Source: JAHCIE01 sp034431435 (GTDB taxonomy: Bacteria; Chloroflexota; Anaerolineae; Epilineales; JAHCIE01). From it: 23,824 bases of DNA. The stretch's first letter is position 1. Every line of letters begins with the position of its first letter. Under the pieces are notes generated by a model. That model saw nothing but the letters and a program-made list of their open reading frames with translations. It did no database searches and was not told the DNA's origin. Made by a program: the position numbers and the translations under genes. Positions 15,104 through 23,824 of this stretch are shown one piece after another. The stretch lies in NCBI GenBank assembly GCA_034431435.1, contig DAOUDG010000078.1:1-23824 (forward strand), in the 5' to 3' direction.

Positions 15104-15472
15104 CTATTCCTTCACGAACTTGAACAGACCTGCCCCGCACACAGGGCACGTCCCCTTCAGGGCCGCGCGCCCGTTGGCGGTGGTGTAGCTCTCAACCTTC
15201 GTCATCGGGCGCTGAGTCTTGCAGCGGACGCAGTACGCCGTAATGCCCTCGGCCGCCTCCGGCTCCGTCGGCGGCATCGTTGCGCCCGTCGTGTCCGCCG
15301 CGCTGTCGCTCGGCTCCGCCACCTCCGAGGTTGGCAGCGTGATCCGAGGCTCCTCCGCTCGGTCGTGGCGCGTGGGTGCGGCGGGGATATAGGGCGACGG
15401 CGACGCCTGACGACGCATGAGGAACCACGCGCCGAGCGCGCCAACCAGCGTGCCAACCAGAAGCTCAATCAT
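15104..15472 (-). CDS. Membrane-anchored zinc-ribbon protein (DUF5679-like)
   Basis: The 122-residue protein has one N-terminal membrane segment (about 2-19) ending in MRRQ, then a disordered acidic Pro/Thr linker (about 22-75). A C-terminal zinc ribbon follows with C81-x2-C84 and C109-x2-C112, in the context AYCVRCKTQRPM...NGRAALKGTCPVCGAGLFKF. That ribbon matches the DUF5679 pattern, a small family of unknown function often found in Chloroflexota and Actinomycetota. By the membrane topology expected from positive charges after the segment, the ribbon is probably cytoplasmic. It is last in the run after the glycosyltransferase (18-bp gap). GGAGG lies 11 nt before the ATG. Confidence 0.8.
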   Translation of the reverse strand: MIELLVGTLVGALGAWFLMRRQASPSPYIPAAPTRHDRAEEPRITLPTSEVAEPSDSAADTTGATMPPTEPEAAEGITAYCVRCKTQRPMTKVESYTTANGRAALKGTCPVCGAGLFKFVKE

Positions 15473-15490
15473 CGCTGTGCCAGCCTCCTT

Positions 15491-16687
15491 CTACCAATCA
15501 GCCTGTCGGCGCTCTTCGAGGACACGAGCGTAGATTTCCTGCGTTCGCGCCGCGACTCGCCCCCAGTTGTAGTTGTCGATCACCCGGCGGTAGGCATTCT
15601 CGACGCGAGCCGCCGCCCAATCGGGGCGATTCAGGGTATGCACGATGCACCACGCGAGGGAATCGGGGTCACCCGGCTCCGCTGTCATGCCAGTGACGTG
15701 ATTCTCCACCACCTCGGTCAGTCCGCCCACGCTGGAGACGACCACCGGCACGCGCGCCGCCATCGCTTCCAGGGCCACGATGCCAAACGGCTCGTAGAGG
15801 CTGGGGAAAGCCGCCACATTGGCCGCCTGAAACAGGAGGCGCTTGTCAGCGTCACTGATATACCCGGCAAACTGGACGGCCCGATCGAGGCCCAGTCGAT
15901 CCCGCTGAATGCGCAGCTCATCGAGCATCGGGCCCTGGCCGGCAATCACGAAGCGTACCTTCCGCGCCTCGGCCAGGATGCGGGGCGCTGCATCCAGCAA
16001 CACGTGCAAGCCCTTCTCCCAGACTGCGCGACCCACGTAGAAGATGACGCGCTCGTCGTCGGCCGCGTAGCGACGGCGAAGCGGCGCCACGACCCTGGCC
16101 GGCCGGAGGGCAAAGTCAGCCAGGTTGACGCCATTCGGAACCACGTCGACCTTGTCGCTCGGCTCGCCGAAGTACGTGATAAGCTCGTGAGCCATGTAGT
16201 AGCTGGTCACGATGACCCGCCAGCCCTCGCTGGCCAGGTCATCCTCGACGCGGTTGATGGCCAGTGACAGGTCGGTGGGCAGATGACCGCCCCACCGCCC
16301 GCGCTCCGTCGCGTGGATGGTAACGATGAGGGGCGTCTTCCACTGATGCTTGAGTCGCACCGCCGCATACGCCACCAACCAGTCGTGCGAGTGAATCAAG
16401 TCGAACCCGCCCAGGCTTTCGGCGAGGACTTCCGCCACACGGGCCAGTTCACGGTTGGCGAGCTGGGTATCCCGCAAGAGCGCGCCCGTTCGGGGTGGCG
16501 TGTCCACGCGATAGATCGTCACGCCCGCGTTCGGCGTCTCCACAGACTCGCCACCGCGGTCACGCGGCGTAACGACGTGGACCTCCACGCCCCGTGCCGC
16601 CAGCGCCGGAGCCAGGTTATCGACGTGCCTGCCGAGGCCGCCCACCATATTGGGCGGGTACTCAGAAGATAGCATGAGTACGCGCAT
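15491..16687 (-). CDS. Glycosyltransferase family 4 (glycogen-synthase-like)
   Basis: A GT-B retaining glycosyltransferase of 398 aa. The N-terminal Rossmann domain begins with MLSSEYPPNMVGGLGRHVDNLAPALAARG, the nucleotide-sugar and acceptor loop seen in GT4 enzymes related to starch/glycogen synthases. HSHDW at 99-103 is conserved. In the C-terminal domain, FYVGRAVWEKG (R220, K225) contacts the donor phosphates, and YEPFGIVALE (E299, E307) is the EX7E motif. Likely products are a glycan or glycogen-type chain; the donor is not readable. The start at 16687 has no Shine-Dalgarno, nor does the ATG four codons in. TATACA just upstream could even be a -10 box for a near-leaderless message. It follows mltG by 55 bp. 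Confidence 0.88.
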   Translation of the reverse strand: MRVLMLSSEYPPNMVGGLGRHVDNLAPALAARGVEVHVVTPRDRGGESVETPNAGVTIYRVDTPPRTGALLRDTQLANRELARVAEVLAESLGGFDLIHSHDWLVAYAAVRLKHQWKTPLIVTIHATERGRWGGHLPTDLSLAINRVEDDLASEGWRVIVTSYYMAHELITYFGEPSDKVDVVPNGVNLADFALRPARVVAPLRRRYAADDERVIFYVGRAVWEKGLHVLLDAAPRILAEARKVRFVIAGQGPMLDELRIQRDRLGLDRAVQFAGYISDADKRLLFQAANVAAFPSLYEPFGIVALEAMAARVPVVVSSVGGLTEVVENHVTGMTAEPGDPDSLAWCIVHTLNRPDWAAARVENAYRRVIDNYNWGRVAARTQEIYARVLEERRQADW

Positions 16688-16704
16688 AGTGTGTATAGCG
16701 TGTC

Positions 16705-16724
16705 GCGCGGCGGCTCCGCCGCGC
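16705..16724. repeat. Short perfect GC-rich hairpin between mltG and the glycosyltransferase
   Basis: Left arm GCGCGGCGG (16705-16713) and right arm CCGCCGCGC (16716-16724) are perfect 9-bp inverted repeats around CT. No T-tract follows on either strand, so it is not a standard intrinsic terminator. It may slow polymerase or protect the upstream message 3' end. Confidence 0.45.
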
Positions 16725-16742
16725 CTGCTATTCCTGGCTCCC

Positions 16743-17954
16743 TTACTTCGCTGCGTTCACGTTGCGAACGTGCTCTTCAAAGGTCTTGGCGAACACGTGC
16801 GAGCCATCCTTCTTCGCCACGAAGAACAGATAGTCCGATGGCGCGGGCGACAGGGCAGCTTTGATCGCCGCCAGGCCGGGGTTGGCAATCGGCCCCGGCG
16901 GCACGCCCGCGTTCAGGTACGTATTATACGGCGACTGGAACTTATAGTCCTCTTGGGTCAACGGCCGCCACCACGACTTGCGCTCCTTGTCGTAGCCCAT
17001 GGCGTACTGAACAGTTGGATCAGCGTCCAGTTTCATGCCCTGGTTGAGGCGGTTGGAGTATACCCCCGCAATGAGCGGCTGTTCCTCGGCGATGCGCGCC
17101 TCCCGCTCGACGATGGCGGCCAGGGCCAGCACGGCTTGCAGGCTGCCCAGCTTCGACGCGGCGGCGGCCTGCTGCACGTCGGGCGCCACCTTCGACCCAA
17201 AGTTGTCCAACAGGCGGTTGATGACCTTCCGCGCGTCTGAGTCCGTGGTATCGAAGGTGTATGTATCCGGGAACAGGTAGCCTTCCAGCCCGGACGCCGC
17301 CCCTTGCTGCGGCAGGAAGGATTGTTTGAAGCCCTCGCCCGATTTCACCAGGCGCATAAACTCCTCGGAGTCGGCCAGCCCCTGGCTGGCGACCAGGGCG
17401 GCGATTTCCTCGGCCCGCCACCCCTCGGGGATGGTGATCGTCACCGACGGCGGGCGACCCTTCTGGAGCGCACCGGCAATCTCGCGCGCCGTCATCGTCC
17501 GCCGCAACTCATAGGAGCCGGCCTCCAGCTTGGTATCAATGCCTTGCACGCGCAGCAAGACTCGGAATGCCTCGGCGTCCTTTACCAGGCCGAGGCCCGC
17601 CAGCTGCTGGGCCACCGTCGCGGCCGTCTCGCCGGGCTTGATCTCGAACCGCACCGGGCTGGGGTCCGTACCCGCTGGCGTATCCGCATCGCCTGCGCCC
17701 AGCAACGCTTGTAGCCGTCCGGCCACGTTGCCCGCCTCCGCGCCAGCGCCTACCTCAGCGGAGGCGGCGCCGCGCACTGGCTCGCTGCGCTCGTGCCACG
17801 TGCGCCACACGGCGCCGCCCACCAGGAACGCCCCAAGCAGGGCTACCAGCGCCAGACTCAAGCCGAGAATCTGGCGCGCGGGTCTCGAATCTTTGCGCTG
17901 CTGCTCGCGATAGGCGGCCAAGCCGCGCGACTCGCGGGGATCTCTCGCGTTCAA
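16743..17954 (-). CDS. mltG: Endolytic murein transglycosylase MltG
   Basis: MltG cuts nascent glycan strands at the membrane and so sets peptidoglycan chain length. The 403-residue protein has a cytoplasmic basic N terminus, one membrane segment (about 29-50), a variable linker, and a LysM-like subdomain (about 100-170, FEIKPGETAATVAQQLAGLGLV). The catalytic YceG domain contains PEGW, GLEGYLFPDTY, LAAIVEREAR with catalytic Glu283 or its neighbour, SNRLNQGMKLDADPTVQYAMG, and NTYLNAGVPPGPIANPGLAAIKAAL. The start is TTG at 17952-17954, overlapping the ruvX stop as TTGA. GAGGAG lies 8 nt before it, which makes this rare start credible. It is coupled to ruvX, an order also common elsewhere. Confidence 0.95.
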   Translation of the reverse strand: MNARDPRESRGLAAYREQQRKDSRPARQILGLSLALVALLGAFLVGGAVWRTWHERSEPVRGAASAEVGAGAEAGNVAGRLQALLGAGDADTPAGTDPSPVRFEIKPGETAATVAQQLAGLGLVKDAEAFRVLLRVQGIDTKLEAGSYELRRTMTAREIAGALQKGRPPSVTITIPEGWRAEEIAALVASQGLADSEEFMRLVKSGEGFKQSFLPQQGAASGLEGYLFPDTYTFDTTDSDARKVINRLLDNFGSKVAPDVQQAAAASKLGSLQAVLALAAIVEREARIAEEQPLIAGVYSNRLNQGMKLDADPTVQYAMGYDKERKSWWRPLTQEDYKFQSPYNTYLNAGVPPGPIANPGLAAIKAALSPAPSDYLFFVAKKDGSHVFAKTFEEHVRNVNAAK

Positions 17955-18490
17955 CGATCTTGCTCCTCACGTCGCCGCCGCGCTCGCTTCTCGCGGCCAC
18001 CACGGCGACGAGGCTCAGATTCCGACGGCGTATCCGGCGGTAGGAGGCCGTAATCAGGGCGCATCCTCCGCTGGGCATCCAGGTACTCTTGTAGGATAAC
18101 GGCGGCGGCCACCGCATCGATACGCGGCTTTTGGTCACGGCTGGTGACGCCCTGTCGTCGCAGGATATCTTCCGCGCTCACCGACGACAGCCGCTCGTCC
18201 CAATAGACCATAGGCACGGCGATACGCTCCCCCAGTAGTCGGCCGAAGGCCACCACACGCTCGGCCTGCGGCCCCAACGAGCCGTCCATGTTCCGTGGCA
18301 GCCCCACGACCACCGCGACCGGCTGCCACTCATGAATCAATGCGTCCAACGCCTCCAGGGCCTGCGCCGCGCTACGGCGCTCAATCGTTATCAGGCTGCG
18401 GGCCAGATAGCCCATCTCATCACTCACAGCCACGCCGATGCGCCGCTCGCCCACGTCGAGAGCCAGGATGCGCCCGCTGACCTCAGTCAT
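17951..18490 (-). CDS. ruvX: RuvX / YqgF family putative Holliday-junction resolvase
   Basis: The RNase H-like YqgF fold is seen from ILALDVGERRIGVAVSD (catalytic Asp12) through VVVGLPRNMDGSLGPQAERV, VYWDERLSS and KPRIDAVAAAVILQEYL. Family members resolve junctions or act in 16S rRNA 5'-end processing; the exact role varies. From the chosen ATG the protein has 179 residues. It is longer than the usual 140-150 because of a C-terminal Arg/Glu-rich tail of about 35 residues that could bind nucleic acid. The frame is open 32 codons further upstream. ATG 18488-18490 is preferred because it overlaps the preceding stop as ATGA and has GGAG 8 nt before it. Confidence 0.93.
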   Translation of the reverse strand: MTEVSGRILALDVGERRIGVAVSDEMGYLARSLITIERRSAAQALEALDALIHEWQPVAVVVGLPRNMDGSLGPQAERVVAFGRLLGERIAVPMVYWDERLSSVSAEDILRRQGVTSRDQKPRIDAVAAAVILQEYLDAQRRMRPDYGLLPPDTPSESEPRRRGGREKRARRRREEQDR

Positions 18491-20054
18491 CGCCCGTTCT
18501 CCAGCACGATCACGTCGATACGGGCCGGTAGCCAGGGCAGGCGGCGCGGCAGCCACGCCAAACGCTGCCAGACCGGGGTCAGCCACGAAGTCTCGATACC
18601 CACCAGTGGCGGCTCGGCCAGCGGGCCTAGACGGGCTGCCGCGGCCGCCGCCTCCTGCGTGCCGAGACCGCGCACCGCGTTGCGCACCGCGTTGCGATCT
18701 ACCAGCGCCTCGACCTGCGCGCGAGCCGCCACGGGGAGCGAAATCTGCCGCCCATCGGCCGCCACCTGGCTCGCCTGATCACCCACCGCCAGGCGAGTCT
18801 GGTCCGAGAGCAGGCGCCAGCCGTCGGGAACCCGCCGCGCCATCAGTTGTGCGGCGACCTCCTCAATGCGCTGCGGATCATACCCCAACCCCGTCGCGCG
18901 CAGTCGCATCGTGAGCGTCCCCTCAGCGCGGCGGGCCGGTTCCAGGTCGAAGCGCTCCGAGACAATGCTCGTCCGGAGGGTGGCCGGGTCAAGTATCTCA
19001 CCGGGGGCCAGTTGCGCACGCAGCCCGGCCAGGGCCTCGTCGGTCAAGCGATCCTCCAACGCCGCCCGCGCCGTGGCGCGGTCCTCGTCGGTCACCTCAG
19101 GCGGCACGCGGGTTGTTCCGCCCTCGGTCGGGCGATCGTTGACCACAGCAACACTGCTGGCCCACGCCGGCTCGATGGCATTGATGGCATAGGCCGGCAC
19201 GTTGCCCGCCTCACCGGCCTCTAGAGCCACGATGGTCGCGCGAGCCGTCGCCCCAACATCGCCCGGTAGCGTCACCTTCTCTGTGGTGCGGAAGCGTACC
19301 CGCGCCCCCGACGTGGTCTCCACCACAGCCCCCACGGGAACCGTCACCGCCTCCGAGCGTCGATTGAGCAACTGCACCGACCCGGCGGCCCGCTCGTCGG
19401 CAGGCTGGCGCTCGTCGCCGGCCGACAGATCGGCGCGCGCCTCAGCAGTCGCCTCCAGGCCACGACCGCGTGCGACACCGACCGCGTCGTCGGCCACCGC
19501 CCCGCTCACCACCGTCACCGTCAGCACGGTATCGATAGCCTGGCGCGCCGGGCGGACCAGCACCAGACCCGTCGGCAACGTGGACACAGCCAGCAGGGCC
19601 AGCGTAGCGCCCGCCACGACGGTCAGCGCCAACACCAGCAGGCGCACAGCCAGGTTAGGGCGGCCAGGTCGGCGGAGCGCAGGGCGCGGTAGCGGTGGCC
19701 GGCGCCGCAGGTCCTCTCCCCGCTGGACCGCGCGGATCGGCCACCCCGCCACCGCGTGACGCCACCCACCCCCCAGCGCCGCTGGCGCCCGACGATACAC
19801 CGGCAGCCCGGCTGTCCGCGCCGCCGCTCGTACCGACCCATCGGCCGACACCACCGCCAGGCGCTTGTCCGCCTCGGCCGTGCGCCGCGCCAGCCACTCG
19901 AAGTCGGCCTCAGACCAGCGCGCCCCCTTTGGCACGATGAGGATGACCGTCCCCGCCGCGCCCCGCATGCGGCGCACGGCATCGCCGACAGTCTCGGCCG
20001 CATGGAGTTCGAGGACGGTCAACCGCAGCGCGGCCCCGCCCCCATTCAAGCCGC

Positions 20055-20058
<4 letters not shown>
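18487..20058 (-). CDS. Membrane-anchored baseplate J-domain-like protein
   Basis: The 523-residue protein has three parts. Residues 10-90 form an alpha/beta region (LRLTVLELHAAE, TVILIVPKGARW, RLAVVSADGSVRAAARTAGLPVY) that looks like a small Rossmann-like module. A Pro/Arg-rich stretch (about 105-135) leads to a single membrane segment (about 136-158). The region after it (about 165-420) resembles the baseplate J / gp47 domain of contractile injection systems, including IPVGAVV-type strand repeats, LEAGEAGNVPA and NDRPTEGGT. No other phage or injection-system genes are present, and the protein is chromosomally embedded between alaS and ruvX. A structural role at the envelope is more likely than a phage baseplate. 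The function is unknown. The start is GTG overlapping the alaS stop as GTGA, with a weak ribosome-binding site. Confidence 0.75.
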
Positions 20059-22724
<2,666 letters not shown>

Positions 22725-22749
22725 GTCGCCTCCAAAAGCCCATTTGCGT

Positions 22750-22778
22750 ATTCTAGTGTTCGTTCCACGTTGTGTCAA
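22750..22778 (-). promoter_or_regulatory. Second alaS promoter, downstream of the T-box terminator
   Basis: On the minus strand TTGACA (22773-22778, consensus) and TAGAAT (22750-22755, 5/6) are 17 bp apart. The -35 box begins right after the terminator T-tract. The predicted start near 22743 gives a leader of about 18 nt holding GGAGG. This promoter would not be subject to T-box attenuation. Confidence 0.6.
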
Positions 22779-22779
22779 C

Positions 22780-22810
22780 AAAAAAGCCCGTCCTTCTTAA
22801 AGGACGAGCC
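22780..22810 (-). terminator. Intrinsic terminator of the alanine T-box leader
   Basis: Read on the minus strand, arms of 11 nt (GGCUCGUCCUU and AAGGACGGGCU, with two G-U pairs) enclose the loop UAAG and are followed by at least six U. The stem is mutually exclusive with the antiterminator formed through the T-box sequence just upstream. Confidence 0.85.
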
Positions 22811-23054
22811 AAATGCCCGTGGTACCACCTTGCTTGGGAACTACTTCCCCACTTGTCGAGCCTCGTGTTCAAGGCTCTGCCCCGCTAACGGTGGGCCACC
22901 GGCCGAAGCTACTGGCGGCGAGCGCCGCGTTCACCAGGCGTCTCAGGGGTGGCGTTGGGCGCATCGCGGCATCGGGCTTTCACCTCCCCCCGACTCTCTG
23001 TGGCCGCCTTGCTGCGCTTACTCTTCCCCATCACCGACATTCACATCAATTGTA
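22780..23054 (-). promoter_or_regulatory. T-box riboswitch leader, alanine-specific, upstream of alaS
   Basis: The leader binds tRNA-Ala and lets transcription into alaS proceed when the tRNA is uncharged. The conserved T-box sequence AAGGTGGTACCACGGG lies at 22816-22831 on the minus strand and holds the UGGN bulge that pairs with the tRNA 3' end. Stem I begins with GGGGAAGAGUAAGCG and continues to the conserved ACAGAGAGUC...GGUGAAAGCCCGA apical part. Near its base, the pairings GCGCA/UGCGC and GGGG/CCCC leave an internal loop with AGUA on one side and AACGCCA on the other. This points to the specifier GCC (22951-22953), an alanine codon followed by the usual purine. The length of about 275 nt is normal. 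A terminator follows. Confident from motif and context; the specifier assignment is by manual folding. Confidence 0.92.
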
Positions 23055-23060
23055 CAGAGT

Positions 23061-23089
23061 ATTATAGCGATCCCTGCGCGCTGCGTCAA
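23061..23089 (-). promoter_or_regulatory. Sigma-70-type promoter of the T-box leader
   Basis: On the minus strand TTGACG (23084-23089) and a perfect TATAAT (23061-23066) are separated by 17 bp. Start of transcription is expected near 23054, at the 5' edge of the T-box. The space between here and the dus stop (23090-23171) shows no gene and no clear terminator. Confidence 0.8.
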
Positions 23090-23171
23090 GCTTTAGCTTA
23101 TCGGCTGTTCGTTGGATCATCTATCGCCCGTTCAGCCGCCTGTATTCTATGACTACACGAAAGAAGAGTTC

Positions 23172-23824
23172 TTACGCTGCCGTCGCCGCCTGCTCCGCCT
23201 CCCCTTCTGTCACCAGCGCCACGAACTCTTCGACGTCCGTACACGTCAGTAGCCGTGTGCGATACTCAGTGAGCGAGCGAATGCCCTCGATGTAGCGCAC
23301 AACGTGCTTGCGCAGCAGGATCAGCCCCAGCTCCGGCCCGTAGAAGTCCAGGTTCAACGCCAGATGCCGCCGCACGAGAGCGATTTTCTCGTCCAGCGTC
23401 ACCTCGCGTGGCTCGCGGCGAGCGAAGATCCACGGATTGCCGATGGCTCCACGCCCAATCATCACCCCATCGCAGCCGGTGTGCGCCTTCATGTGCAGGA
23501 TATCAGCTGGCGTCCGCACGTCGCCATTACCCAGCACCGGGATACTCACCGCCGCCTTGACCGCCGCGATGGCGTCCCAGTCTGCCATCCCCCGATAGGC
23601 CTGCTGCTTCGTGCGTCCGTGTACCGCAATGAGCGACGCGCCACTGTCCTCCAGGATGCGCGCCACGTCGAGGTAGTTGCGGCTGGTGTCGTCCCAGCCC
23701 AGGCGTATCTTGCCGGTCACGGGGATCGGGAGCGCGTCGGTCAGGCGGCGGATGATGCGCCCGATTTTCGGTGGGGCGCACAAAAGACCGGCTCCGGCGC
23801 CGCGCCCCGCGATGGTATCCACCG
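23172..23824 (-). CDS. dusB: tRNA-dihydrouridine synthase (Dus family), partial
   Basis: An FMN-dependent enzyme reducing specific uridines of tRNA. The N-terminal part is beyond the right edge of the window. The visible 216 residues cover the later TIM-barrel strands: VTGKIRLGWDD, LIAVHGRTKQQAYRGMADWDAI (tRNA/uridine pocket), IPVLGNGDV and GCDGVMIGRGAIGNPWIF (FMN phosphate site). The helical C-terminal domain, with LILLRKHVVRYIEG, follows. The active-site Cys that lies in the N-terminal half of the barrel is outside the window. The order and C-terminal domain suit the DusB branch, but the subfamily is inferred. It ends with TAA and is followed by the alaS leader on the same strand. Confidence 0.88.
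   Translation of the reverse strand, partial: VDTIAGRGAGAGLLCAPPKIGRIIRRLTDALPIPVTGKIRLGWDDTSRNYLDVARILEDSGASLIAVHGRTKQQAYRGMADWDAIAAVKAAVSIPVLGNGDVRTPADILHMKAHTGCDGVMIGRGAIGNPWIFARREPREVTLDEKIALVRRHLALNLDFYGPELGLILLRKHVVRYIEGIRSLTEYRTRLLTCTDVEEFVALVTEGEAEQAATAA

Noticed and set aside
23161..23173. Small inverted repeat AAGAA/TTCTT at the end of the dus gene as a terminator
   Set aside because: The stem is only 5 A/T-rich pairs with no following T-tract on the transcribed strand.

Overview
The window is GC-rich, tightly packed chromosomal DNA from a free-living bacterium, most probably a member of the Chloroflexota. I infer this from the mixture of genes rather than from any rRNA: an LL-diaminopimelate-type aminotransferase, a membrane-anchored baseplate-J-domain protein joined to alaS/ruvX/mltG, a DUF5679-like zinc ribbon, an alanine T-box leader, and proline-rich secreted or anchored proteins. 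No rRNA, tRNA, CRISPR array or insertion sequence was seen.

Left part (1-6122). The 3' end of a gene for an SH3-like, probably exported protein is followed by mutS, which has its own near-consensus promoter. Facing it is a minus-strand run ctpA (S41 protease) - smpB (trans-translation) - a degenerate receiver/GAF protein, whose end overlaps the end of mutS. ctpA and a Xer-type tyrosine recombinase are divergent. The space between them holds two promoters and a perfect 11-6-11 bp palindrome, the geometry of a Xer recombination site (dif).

Accessory patch (7083-9367). Base composition drops visibly. A beta-class DNA methyltransferase and a NotI-family restriction endonuclease overlap by 4 nt and form a type II restriction-modification pair, probably acquired. 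A long imperfect hairpin of a dispersed-repeat type separates it from hflX.

Centre (9368-15096). Minus-strand hflX and a DapL-type aminotransferase follow. The aminotransferase has its own promoter between it and a lipid-synthesis pair: a CdsA-like cytidylyltransferase and a YnbA-like CDP-alcohol phosphatidyltransferase with altered metal-site residues. A plus-strand pyrimidine-nucleoside phosphorylase diverges from the pair.

Right part (15104-23824). A long minus-strand cluster reads, in transcription order: dus (partial, entering from the right edge), alanine T-box leader, alaS, membrane-anchored J-domain protein, ruvX, mltG, a GT4 glycosyltransferase and a zinc-ribbon protein. alaS through mltG are joined by three successive 4-nt stop/start overlaps (GTGA, ATGA, TTGA), which suggests translational coupling. 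The T-box leader has a perfect -10 promoter upstream. A second near-consensus promoter lies between its terminator and alaS, so part of alaS transcription could escape T-box control.
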